A DNA stretch of 40,915 bases, from positions 1 to 40,915 of the forward strand of contig JADHNH010000021.1 in assembly GCA_016779605.1 (NCBI GenBank), written 5' to 3'. Made by a program: the position numbers and the translations under genes. How positions within the stretch are numbered: the first letter of the stretch is position 1; every line of letters starts with the position of its first letter. The DNA is from Nevskia sp. (GTDB lineage: Bacteria > Pseudomonadota > Gammaproteobacteria > Nevskiales > Nevskiaceae). The notes under the pieces were generated by a model, which ran no database searches, was not told the DNA's origin, and was given only the letters and a program-made list of their open reading frames with translations. Shown piece by piece: positions 1-7,352 of the stretch.

Positions 1-1
1 G

Positions 2-1126
2 GGCACGCCGCGCATCGTCAAGCACGACGGCATCGCCGGCCTGCGCTTCGACGACGAGGCGGCCACGGTCAACGCGCTGGTGCCGCGGCTCAAGGCCGGC
101 GGCGCCGACGCCATCGTCGTCCTGATCCACCAGGGCGGCGCCACCGGCGGCTGGTACGACGACCAAGCCTGCCCCAACCTGGGCGGCGAGATCGTGCCGA
201 TCGTCAACGCCCTGGATCCGGCGGTGGACGTGGTCGTCAGCGGCCACACCCATACCGCTTACGCCAACTGCTACCTGACCGCCGCCGACGGCCGCAAGCG
301 CATCCTGGTGACGCAGGCCGGCAGCTATGGGCATTTCGTCAGCGCCATCGACATCCGCTTCGACACGGCATCGCACGCCATCGCCGGCATCGATGCGCAC
401 AACCTGCCGGTGGTGAACGCCGCGCCGGCGGACCCCTCGCTCGCCGCGCTCTACCCCGCCCTGCCCGCCGACGCGGCGCAGGCGCAGCGGGTGGCGCGCT
501 ACGACCGGCTGGCGGCGCCGGTGGCCGGGCGCACCGTCGGCACCCTCGGCGCGGATCTGCTGCGCGCCGAGGACGCCGCCGGCGAGTCCGCGCTGGGCGA
601 CGTGGTGGCCGACGCGCAGCTGGCCGCGACCGCGCCTGCCAAGAGTGGCGGTGCGGTGGCGGCGCTGGCGCACCCCGGCGGCATCCGCGGCGACCTGGCA
701 GCCGGCACCGTGACCTACGGTGCGCTGTACAACGTGCAGCCGTTCGGCGACGCGCTGGTGGTGATGTCGCTGAGCGGTGCGCAGCTCAAGCAGGTGCTGG
801 AAGAACAATGGTCGGGCCGCCGCCCGACCATGCTGCAGGTGTCGACCGGCATGCACTACGCGTGGGACGCGACGCGGCCGGCCGGCGACAGGGTCACCGC
901 CATCTCCATCGGCGGCGCAGCGGTCGATATGGCCGACACCGCGCCGCGCTACCGCATCGAGGTCAACGATTACATCGCCGAAGGCGGCGACGGTTTCACT
1001 GCGCTGGCCGGCGGCACGCAGCGCGTAGTCGGCCCGCGCGACATCGACGCGCTCGCCGGCTACCTGGCGGCCCACGCCAATCTCGCCGCACCGGCGGCGG
1101 GCCGGATTTCCTGCTCCGGCTGCTGA
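2..1126 (+). CDS. 5'-nucleotidase / UshA-like bifunctional metallophosphatase, 5' end missing
   Basis: The reading frame is already open at the window edge, so the N-terminus and the first metal-binding motifs are outside. About 374 residues are present. The metallophosphatase signature GHTH follows a segment ending VVVSGHTHTAY. The C-terminal nucleotidase domain has the family motifs GESALGDVVADA, a QPFGDALVV block and VNDYIAEGGDGF. Family members are secreted enzymes that dephosphorylate nucleotides or UDP-sugars in the periplasm. The protein ends in SCSGC, a cysteine-rich tail I cannot explain. It converges on the MFS gene with only 24 bases between the stops. The exact substrate cannot be read from sequence. 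Confidence 0.88.
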   Translation, partial: GTPRIVKHDGIAGLRFDDEAATVNALVPRLKAGGADAIVVLIHQGGATGGWYDDQACPNLGGEIVPIVNALDPAVDVVVSGHTHTAYANCYLTAADGRKRILVTQAGSYGHFVSAIDIRFDTASHAIAGIDAHNLPVVNAAPADPSLAALYPALPADAAQAQRVARYDRLAAPVAGRTVGTLGADLLRAEDAAGESALGDVVADAQLAATAPAKSGGAVAALAHPGGIRGDLAAGTVTYGALYNVQPFGDALVVMSLSGAQLKQVLEEQWSGRRPTMLQVSTGMHYAWDATRPAGDRVTAISIGGAAVDMADTAPRYRIEVNDYIAEGGDGFTALAGGTQRVVGPRDIDALAGYLAAHANLAAPAAGRISCSGC

Positions 1127-1150
1127 GCGGGATCCGCGCCGTACGGCCGT

Positions 1151-2332
1151 TCAGGACGCCGGCAGTTCCGTGCGGCCCGCAGCGAATTCGAACCGGCCGC
1201 TCCAACGCACCGACAGCAGCGCCGCGGCCAGCATCGCCGAGCAGGCCAGCGCCCAGCCGTGCAGCCAGCCGAACTCGATCAGGCTGCCGGCGACCAGTGG
1301 GCCGAGGATCATGCCCAGCGACTGCAGCGACTGGATCAGGCCGCTCAGCGCGCCCTGCCGGTTCGGCGGCACCTGCATCGAGGTCAGCCCGAACAGGCTG
1401 GGCCGCAGCACGCTGTTGCCGGCCGCGCTGAACGTCAAGGCGGACAGCAAGGCCGGCAGGCTGTGCGCGAATCCGATGGCGGCGTAGGCCAGGGCGGTGG
1501 CGGCCAGGCCCAGCGCCACCAGCCGCGGCTCGCCCAGGCGCCGCACCAGGCGCGGCAGGATCACCAGCTGCATGAGCAGGGCCAGGGCGCCGACGTAGGC
1601 CAGCACCAGCGCCACTTCCGAAGCGCCGTAAGGCTGGCCGTGGACGCGCAGGCGGCGCTCGCAGAACAGCGCAAAGCCCGAGGTGAAGCAGCTGAACGCG
1701 GTGAAGAAGGCGAAGGTCTGCCACAGCCGCAGGCGCAGCGCGGGCGTCACCGGCAGGCGTTCCACCATGCCGCGCGGCGCGGCGGGCGCGGGGGCCGCCG
1801 GCAGCAGGATCAGCGTGGCCAGGATGCTGAAGGCCGACACGCCGGCCGCCGCCCACAGCGGAACGGTATGCCCATAACGCGCCAGCACGCCGGCGATGCC
1901 GGGCCCGACCAGGTAGCCGAAGCCGAACGCGGCGGCGATAAGGCCGAACGCCGCGGTGCGCTGCTTGGGCGGGGTGACGTCGGCGATGTAGGCGCGCGCG
2001 GTGGCGACGTTGGCGGCGGTGGCGCCGTCCAGCGCACGGCCGGCGAACAGCCAGGCCAGCGAAGGCGCCAGCGCCAGCATGACGAAGCCCGCCAGCGTGC
2101 CGAGCTGCGAAACCAGCAGCACCGGCTTGCGGCCGACGCGGTCCGACCAGCGGCCCAGCAGCGGCGCCGACAGCAGCGCGCACACCGCGTAGGTGCCCAC
2201 CAGCAGGCCGACGACGGCGGCGCTGGCGCCGAACTGCTCGGCATACAGCGGCAGCAGCGGGATGACGATGGTGAAGCCCAGCACGTCGACGAACACGATC
2301 AGCGTGATCGGCAACAGTCCCGCAGGCCTCAC
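1151..2332 (-). CDS. MFS exporter (TetA-like), last gene of the pqq operon
   Basis: This is a 393-residue, hydrophobic, roughly 12-helix permease. The start chosen is a GTG at 2332 whose last two bases form the first two of the pqqE stop (GTGA overlap). It places an N-terminus of family-like length directly before the first helix (LPITLIVFVDVLGF). The MFS motif A, GRWSDRVGRKP, is at residues 60-70 between helices 2 and 3. The sequence type is that of proton-driven drug efflux proteins such as TetA/Bcr. Nothing in the sequence names the substrate. Translational coupling to pqqE makes an operon-related cargo, possibly PQQ itself, a reasonable inference, but a general drug efflux role is also possible. 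The open frame continues upstream inside pqqE, and I regard that part as shadow. Confidence 0.85.
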   Translation of the reverse strand: MRPAGLLPITLIVFVDVLGFTIVIPLLPLYAEQFGASAAVVGLLVGTYAVCALLSAPLLGRWSDRVGRKPVLLVSQLGTLAGFVMLALAPSLAWLFAGRALDGATAANVATARAYIADVTPPKQRTAAFGLIAAAFGFGYLVGPGIAGVLARYGHTVPLWAAAGVSAFSILATLILLPAAPAPAAPRGMVERLPVTPALRLRLWQTFAFFTAFSCFTSGFALFCERRLRVHGQPYGASEVALVLAYVGALALLMQLVILPRLVRRLGEPRLVALGLAATALAYAAIGFAHSLPALLSALTFSAAGNSVLRPSLFGLTSMQVPPNRQGALSGLIQSLQSLGMILGPLVAGSLIEFGWLHGWALACSAMLAAALLSVRWSGRFEFAAGRTELPAS

Positions 2333-3450
2333 CGGGCGGAAGCCTCGCTGTAGCGGCGGTAGGCGAACGGCGGCGGCGGCCCGGCGGCGGCGCGCACCGC
2401 CGCGGCCATCAGCGGATGGTCGGCCGACAGCGCGCAGGCCGGGTCGGTGCGCGCGGCGTCGCCGGTCAGCGCGAAGGCCTGGCAGCGGCAGCCGCCCCAG
2501 TCGAGCTCGCGCCGCTCGCAGGAACGGCAGGGATCGGGCATCCATTGGGTGCCGCGGAAACGCTGGAACGCGGGCGACTCGTACCAGATGTCCTGCAGGC
2601 TGTGCTCGCGCACGGAAGGAAAGTCCATGCCCGGCAGCGTCTCCGCCGCATGGCAGGGCAAGGCGCGGCCGGACGGCGAGATGTTCATGAAGCGCCGCCC
2701 CCAGCCGCTCATGCAGGCCTTGGGCCGGTGCGCGTAGTAGTCGGGCACCACGTAGTCGATCACCAGGCGGCCCTGGTGCTCGGTGCGCGCGGCCTCCACC
2801 ACCGCCGTCACCGCGTCAAGCTGGGCGCGGCTGGGCAGCAGCGCGTCGCGGTTGCGCAGGCCCCAGCCGTAGTACTGGGTGTGCGCCATCTCGATGCGGC
2901 CGGCGCCGAGCGCGGCGCCCAGCGCCACCATCGCCGCCGCCCGCTCGGCGTTATGGCGGTGGATGACGAAGTTCAAGGTCAGCGCCAGGCCCGCGGCCTT
3001 GACCAGCCGCGCCGCCTCCAGCTTGCGCTGGTGCGCTCCGGCCAGGCCGGCGATATGGTCCGCGCCCTGCGCCTGGGTGTCCTGGAAGCTGATCTGCACG
3101 TGCTCCAGCCCGGCGTCCTTCAGCTCGCCCAGGCGCACCTCGTCCAGCAGCACCGCCGAGGTGATCAGGTTGGTGTAGAGCTGGCGCTGCGTGGCGTGGC
3201 GCACCAGCGGCACCAGGTCCTTGCGCGACATCGGCTCGCCGCCGGAGAAGTGCACCTGCAGCGCGCCGAGCGCCGCGGCCTGGTCGATCACCCGCTGCCA
3301 GTCCGCCGTTTCCAGCTCGGCGCTGGCGCGCTCCAGCGCCAGCGGGTTTGAGCAGTACGGGCATTGCAGCGGGCAGCGGTGCGTGACCTCCAGCAGCACC
3401 GCCAGCGGCGGCTCCGGGGCTCCGGCAGCGCGGGGATGCGCCGTGCTCAC
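2329..3450 (-). CDS. pqqE: PQQ biosynthesis radical SAM protein PqqE
   Basis: PqqE forms the carbon-carbon bond between Glu and Tyr side chains of the PqqA peptide, the first step of pyrroloquinoline quinone synthesis, with PqqD as peptide chaperone. The 373-residue protein has the radical SAM cluster C26-x3-C30-x2-C33 (HRCPLQCPYC) and the SAM-binding FSGGEP. A C-terminal SPASM region carries the auxiliary-cluster cysteines, including PCRSCERRELDWGGCRC and DPACAL. The start is a GTG at 3450 overlapping the pqqD stop by GTGA. The resulting length matches the family, while an upstream extension would run through pqqD. Order and coupling match a canonical pqq operon. Confidence 0.96.
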   Translation of the reverse strand: MSTAHPRAAGAPEPPLAVLLEVTHRCPLQCPYCSNPLALERASAELETADWQRVIDQAAALGALQVHFSGGEPMSRKDLVPLVRHATQRQLYTNLITSAVLLDEVRLGELKDAGLEHVQISFQDTQAQGADHIAGLAGAHQRKLEAARLVKAAGLALTLNFVIHRHNAERAAAMVALGAALGAGRIEMAHTQYYGWGLRNRDALLPSRAQLDAVTAVVEAARTEHQGRLVIDYVVPDYYAHRPKACMSGWGRRFMNISPSGRALPCHAAETLPGMDFPSVREHSLQDIWYESPAFQRFRGTQWMPDPCRSCERRELDWGGCRCQAFALTGDAARTDPACALSADHPLMAAAVRAAAGPPPPFAYRRYSEASAR

Positions 3451-3728
3451 AGCCGGATGGCGCCCTTGCCGGCGAGGTCCTGCAGCATGGCGCCGACGTC
3501 GCCGGCGATCAGCTCGGGCGGCGCCTCGAAACGCTCGGCCAGGTCCGCGACGATGGCGGCGACGCTGCGCGCGCCGTCCACCAGCTTGAGGATCTCCACC
3601 GCCTGCTCGTCGGGCAGGAACAGGCGCTCCGGCGCCAGCAGCACCCAGGCCTGGCGCACTTCGTCGAAGCGGAACTTCACGCCCGGCGCCAGCCGCGGCA
3701 CCGCGGTGTCCTGGCCGGCCGCGCTCAT
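3447..3728 (-). CDS. pqqD: PQQ biosynthesis peptide chaperone PqqD
   Basis: PqqD binds the PqqA precursor and delivers it to PqqE, and is the founding RiPP recognition element. The 93-residue protein has the usual core: a PRLAPGVKFRFDE strand, WVLLAPERLF, then the EQAVEILKLVDGARSV helix and a C-terminal helical bundle. The start is the ATG at 3728, which overlaps the pqqC stop as ATGA. The open frame upstream of this ATG lies within pqqC and is discarded. Size (about 90 residues) and position between pqqC and pqqE agree with the family. Confidence 0.95.
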   Translation of the reverse strand: MSAAGQDTAVPRLAPGVKFRFDEVRQAWVLLAPERLFLPDEQAVEILKLVDGARSVAAIVADLAERFEAPPELIAGDVGAMLQDLAGKGAIRL

Positions 3729-4474
3729 ATGCCGCCCGCCGGCACGAAGGCCCCGGGCGGGATGTAGCCCGGCTCGACATAGGCGAAATGCAGCGCGTCG
3801 AGCTGCGCCCACAGCACGTCGCACTTGAAGCGCAGCGCCGCCAGCACCGCCTCCTGCTGCTCGCGCGTGACCGCGTGCTCCTGCACGTAGGCCAGGGCGA
3901 AGTCCGAATCGCGCGGCGCCTGGGTCAGCCGCGGCGTGAAGTAGGCCAGCATCTCCGGCGTGACGAAGGCGTAGTTGGACAGCATGCCGGAGACGCGCTC
4001 GGCGATGATGTTGGGAGAAAACAGCTCGGTCAGCGAGGACGCCACCGCCTCCAGCACGCTGCGCTCGCTGACGAAATGGACATAGGCGTCCACGGCGAAA
4101 CGGGTGCCGGGCAGCAGGCCGTCGGTGGACAGCACGTAGGCGCGCTCCAGGCCCAGCCCTTGCGCCAGCCGCAGCCAGCGCTCGACGCCGCCGGTGCCGG
4201 GCGCGGTGCCGTCGTGGTCTTCCAGCCGGCTGCGCCAGGCGCGGCGCAGGTCGGCGGTGGGCAGCCGCGCCAGCAGGCTGGCGTCCTTGGCGGGGATGCG
4301 GCTCTGGTAGTAATAACGGTTCAGCGCCCAGGCCTGCACCTGGCCGCGGTTGAGCTTGCCGCCGTGCAGCAGCCGGTGGAACGGGTGCAGGTTGTGGTAG
4401 CGCTCGGCGCCGATCTGCCGCAGCGCCTGCTCCAGTTCCACCGGCGTCAGCGGAGCCCGCCTCACATCGTTCAC
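3725..4474 (-). CDS. pqqC: Pyrroloquinoline-quinone synthase PqqC
   Basis: PqqC is a cofactor-free oxidase that carries out the final ring closure and eight-electron oxidation to PQQ. The 249-residue protein (family about 250) shows the highly conserved YHNLHPFHRLLHGG and ALNRYYYQSRIPAKDASLLARL blocks, which hold active-site His, Tyr, Arg and Lys residues, and the EDHDG segment. The start is a GTG at 4474 that overlaps the pqqB stop (GTGA). Its own stop overlaps the pqqD ATG. No truncation or key-residue change is apparent. Confidence 0.96.
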   Translation of the reverse strand: MNDVRRAPLTPVELEQALRQIGAERYHNLHPFHRLLHGGKLNRGQVQAWALNRYYYQSRIPAKDASLLARLPTADLRRAWRSRLEDHDGTAPGTGGVERWLRLAQGLGLERAYVLSTDGLLPGTRFAVDAYVHFVSERSVLEAVASSLTELFSPNIIAERVSGMLSNYAFVTPEMLAYFTPRLTQAPRDSDFALAYVQEHAVTREQQEAVLAALRFKCDVLWAQLDALHFAYVEPGYIPPGAFVPAGGI

Positions 4475-5391
4475 AGCGTCACCTCCATGCCGTCGAATGC
4501 GACTTCCCAGCCGGCGACCTGCGCCTGTTCCCGCTCGGGCGAATCCGCCAGCAGGATCGGGTTGGAATTGTTGATGTGCAGCAGCACCTTGCGGCGCACG
4601 TCCAGGCCGGCGAAGGCGGCGATGGTGCCGTCGGCGCCGCTGACGCTGATGTGGCCCATGCGCCGGCCGGTCTTGGAGCCGAGCCCGGCGCGGATCATTT
4701 CGCGGTCATCCCACAGCGTGCCGTCGAAAAACACCAGCTCCGCGCCGCGCAGGCGCGCGGCGAGCTCGGGCGTCATGTGGGCGCAACCGGGAATGAAAAA
4801 CAGATTGACCCTGCCGTCGCCGATGCGCAGCCCGACGGTATCCTCGCCGATCACGATCGGCGGATCGCTGCCGGGCGGTTCCAGGTACAGCGGCACCTTG
4901 CCGGGCACCGCGAACGCGGTGAGCCGCAGGCCGCTGTCGCGCCCGTCGGCGGTATTCAGCGCAATGGTCTCGTCCAGCATCAGCCGCTGTCGCCGCACCA
5001 CGTCGCGCGCCAGCACTTCGAATACCGGGTTGGCGTCGAGCACGCCGAGCACCTTGCCGGTGGCGTAAACCGTGAACGCCTGCCGCTCGCGCAGGTTCAG
5101 CAGGCCGGCGATGGCGTCGACGTCGCTGCCGGTCAGCACCACGCCCGCGATCGGCGAGGAGCGCAGGCCCTCGCGCGGATGCAGGAATGGCGCTGCCTCG
5201 ATCTGCTGGCGCAGATCGGGCGAAGCATTCAGGATGAACCAGTCCGCACCGCCGGCGCTGACCGCCAGGCTGGCCTGGGTGCAGGGCCGCGCCAGCGGGT
5301 CACCGCTGCGGGCACGACGACAGCCGGAGGCGTTGGAGTTCCACTGCGGGAACCCGCCTCCGGCGCCAGCTCCAAGTACGACCGCCTGCAT
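4471..5391 (-). CDS. pqqB: PQQ biosynthesis protein PqqB
   Basis: PqqB is a metallo-beta-lactamase-fold protein. Established work on homologues assigns it a hydroxylation step on the tyrosine-derived part of the precursor. The 306-residue protein opens with VVLGAGAGGGFPQWN, the family hallmark, and has FILNASPDLRQQIE, PGCAHMTPEL, VFFDGTLW and VLLHINNSNPIL. Where many homologues have an Asp-His pair before a leucine-rich turn, this one reads VDAIAGLLNLRE, with Ala in the His place. The ATG at 5391 has no clear ribosome site. The ten bases ending one base upstream form one arm of a stem with sequence near the end of pqqA, so initiation may be controlled. The gene is coupled to pqqC by a GTGA overlap. 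Confidence 0.95.
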   Translation of the reverse strand: MQAVVLGAGAGGGFPQWNSNASGCRRARSGDPLARPCTQASLAVSAGGADWFILNASPDLRQQIEAAPFLHPREGLRSSPIAGVVLTGSDVDAIAGLLNLRERQAFTVYATGKVLGVLDANPVFEVLARDVVRRQRLMLDETIALNTADGRDSGLRLTAFAVPGKVPLYLEPPGSDPPIVIGEDTVGLRIGDGRVNLFFIPGCAHMTPELAARLRGAELVFFDGTLWDDREMIRAGLGSKTGRRMGHISVSGADGTIAAFAGLDVRRKVLLHINNSNPILLADSPEREQAQVAGWEVAFDGMEVTL

Positions 5392-5392
5392 T

Positions 5393-5451
5393 CGCTATCG
5401 CCAGAGCGCTGCCGCACCGGACGCGCCGGCGCGGCGCACTCGGCGATAGCG
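5393..5451 (-). promoter_or_regulatory. pqqA-pqqB intergenic stem-loop abutting the pqqB start
   Basis: A perfect ten-base inverted repeat is formed by 5393-5402 (CGCTATCGCC) and 5442-5451 (GGCGATAGCG), with a 39-base GC-rich loop that can itself fold. In the transcript the proximal arm begins 17 bases after the pqqA stop and the distal arm ends one base before the pqqB ATG. Folding would hide the pqqB ribosome-binding region and could slow polymerase or protect the pqqA message. More pqqA than pqqB expression is the known need in PQQ systems. The structure is seen; the function is inferred. Confidence 0.6.
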
Positions 5452-5468
5452 TGGCTGATACGCTCCGA

Positions 5469-5558
5469 TCAGGTTTCGGCGCAGGCGTAGCAGTTGATCT
5501 CGCAACCGAGCGAGACTTCGACGAGCTTCGGGGACTTCCAGGTCAGGCGGGTTTTCAT
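5469..5558 (-). CDS. pqqA: PQQ precursor peptide PqqA
   Basis: This 29-residue peptide gene is the substrate from which PQQ is cut. Residues 19-28 read CEINCYACAE, giving the required E-x3-Y pair as Glu20 and Tyr24, the residues PqqE joins. An N-terminal basic and hydrophobic stretch (TWKSPKLVEVSLG) serves as the recognition leader. The ATG at 5558 has a strong GAGGAG ribosome site six bases upstream. Three cysteines (19, 23, 26) interleave with the crosslinked residues, which differs from the common EVTMY form in Pseudomonas and looks closer to the EIN-type peptides of methylotrophs (recalled, not searched). It is the first gene of the operon, 77 bases before pqqB. Confidence 0.94.
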   Translation of the reverse strand: MKTRLTWKSPKLVEVSLGCEINCYACAET

Positions 5559-5564
5559 CTGTGA

Positions 5565-5570
5565 CTCCTC
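5565..5570 (-). promoter_or_regulatory. Strong ribosome-binding site of pqqA
   Basis: GAGGAG on the minus strand lies six bases before the pqqA ATG. It is one of the best Shine-Dalgarno matches in the window and contrasts with the poor, structured start of pqqB, consistent with high synthesis of the precursor peptide. I could not identify a convincing promoter in the 112 bases between pqqA and the monooxygenase stop. Confidence 0.75.
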
Positions 5571-5670
5571 AAGATCCAGCGTTGAATGTTTTTATGCTTG
5601 TCCGGATTACAGCACACCGGTAAGTCGGGCGCCAGTGCCTGTGCCCCTGCTTGCCGGCGCCCACAAGCCG

Positions 5671-7155
5671 CTATAGCGCGATGGCCCGGTATTCGGCAAG
5701 GTCGGGGGCGCGCCGCATCTCCTGCTCGAACTGCTGCGCCGGATGGGGATACAGGATCGGCACGCCGTCCTGGTCCAGGTACCAGCTCCGGCAGCCGCCG
5801 GTGAACCAGATGGTGTCCCTGGTCGCTGCCTTGTACGCCTGCATCATCGCTTCGGTCTTCTGCGCATCCGGCACCAGGGCGACCTTGCGGGCGGCGCCGG
5901 CCGCGATGCAGTTGACGATGTATTCGGACTGCCACTCGGCGATCAGGATCGCCGAGACGTTGCCGACCGGGCTGAACGGCCCTTCGATCATGAAGAAATT
6001 CGGCATGTAGGGAACGGTCATCGAGCGGTACGCCCGCGGGCCGTTCGCCCATACCTCGTCGATGCTGCGGCCCTGCTCGCCGAACAGCTTCACCGGGCAG
6101 AAATACGCCTGCGGATCGAAGCCGGTGGCCAGCACCAGCACGTCGAGCGCATGCAGCCCGCCGTCGTTGGTGCGCACGCCTTCGGCGACGATCCGCTCGA
6201 TCTTCGCGGTGACCAGCTCGCAGGCCGGGTGCTGGATCGATTCGTAGAACGAAGGCGACATCACCAGCCGCTTGCAGCCGACCTGGTAGTCCGGCGTGAG
6301 CTTCTGGCGCAGGACGGGATCGCGCACCGAGGCGAGGTTGTCCTGTACATTGCGTTCGAGCCAGGCGCGCGCCTCGGCGTTGCGTCCCTGGATGGCGCCG
6401 TCGGCGAGGTACACCATCTGCTGCTCCATCTCGCGGAAGCGCGCCTCCATCAGCGCCGGGTCCTTGCGGAACGCCGCTTTGTCCGCCTCGGAGTACGCCG
6501 GATTGTCCAGGCGCATGACCCATTGCGGCGTGCGCTGGAACACGCAGAGCCTGGCGGCCCGGTTCGCCAGCGCGCAGACCACCTGCGTGGCCGTGGAGCC
6601 GGTGCCGACGAGGCCCACGCGCCGGCCGTCCAGCGGCACCGCGTGATCCCAACGTGCGGTGTGGAAGCAGGGGCGGGCAAAGTCCTTCAGGCCCGGGATG
6701 TCGGGATAGCGCGGCACATGCAGGAAGCCGGTGGCGGAAATCAGCACGTCGGCGGCGAACACGCGCCCGTCGACCAGCTTCACCTCCCAGCCGGCGCCGT
6801 TCCAGCGCGCTTCCGCAACCTCGGAGTCGAACCGGATGCGGTCGAAAACACCGAATTTCCTCGCGGCGTTTTCGAAGTATTGCCGGATCTCCGCGCCGGG
6901 AGAGAAATGGTGCGACCACTCCGGGTTCGGATCGAACGAATAGCGGTACAGGTGCGAAGGAAAATCGCAATGCAGGCCGGGATAGGTGTTCTCGCGCCAG
7001 GTGCCGCCGACGCTGCCGCCCTTCTCCAGGATCACCAGGCTGCCGACGCCGGCATCCTTGAGCCTGATCCCCATCAGCACACCGGCCATGCCGGCGCCGA
7101 TGACGACCGCACTGAGGCCCGCCATCGGGCGGCCGGCTCCGGCTGAGGCATTCAT
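5671..7155 (-). CDS. Flavin-containing Baeyer-Villiger-type monooxygenase
   Basis: This 494-residue FAD/NADPH enzyme has an N-terminal FAD Rossmann motif GAGMAG (residues 20-25), GGTWRENTYPGLHCDFPS, an NADPH motif GTGSTATQ (from 184) and ATGF segments. Family members insert oxygen into ketones or oxygenate steroids, alkanones and heteroatoms. The fingerprint FxGxxxHxxxW(P/D) is present at 159-170 but reads F-A-R-P-C-F-H-T-A-R-W-D, with Arg in place of the first Gly. The ATG at 7155 is preferred over an upstream in-frame start because GAGGGGAAG lies just before it. It points the same way as pqqA but is separated by 112 bases. Substrate is unknown. Confidence 0.88.
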   Translation of the reverse strand: MNASAGAGRPMAGLSAVVIGAGMAGVLMGIRLKDAGVGSLVILEKGGSVGGTWRENTYPGLHCDFPSHLYRYSFDPNPEWSHHFSPGAEIRQYFENAARKFGVFDRIRFDSEVAEARWNGAGWEVKLVDGRVFAADVLISATGFLHVPRYPDIPGLKDFARPCFHTARWDHAVPLDGRRVGLVGTGSTATQVVCALANRAARLCVFQRTPQWVMRLDNPAYSEADKAAFRKDPALMEARFREMEQQMVYLADGAIQGRNAEARAWLERNVQDNLASVRDPVLRQKLTPDYQVGCKRLVMSPSFYESIQHPACELVTAKIERIVAEGVRTNDGGLHALDVLVLATGFDPQAYFCPVKLFGEQGRSIDEVWANGPRAYRSMTVPYMPNFFMIEGPFSPVGNVSAILIAEWQSEYIVNCIAAGAARKVALVPDAQKTEAMMQAYKAATRDTIWFTGGCRSWYLDQDGVPILYPHPAQQFEQEMRRAPDLAEYRAIAL

Positions 7156-7340
7156 CGGTCTTCCCCTCCTGGTCGCTTGATCGGCCGCCGGGTCGGCAGC
7201 GCCGGTCCGATCGGTCTCGGCCAAGCAGTGCCGCGGCATCGTTATGTTCCGACGGCAGCATTGTCGGGCAGCCGAAGCGCAACCGCCATCCGCGGGGCCA
7301 GTCGCGTGCGAGGCCGAGCCCGTGCCGCCGCCGCCGAAAG

Positions 7341-7346
7341 TACAAT
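7341..7346 (+). promoter_or_regulatory. Possible -10 element giving a leaderless transcript
   Basis: TACAAT ends six bases before the ATG at 7353, so transcription would begin at or next to the start codon. There is no Shine-Dalgarno sequence before this ATG. No good -35 hexamer is visible in the GC-rich stretch upstream, so confidence is low. Confidence 0.35.
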
Positions 7347-7352
7347 GGCGCG

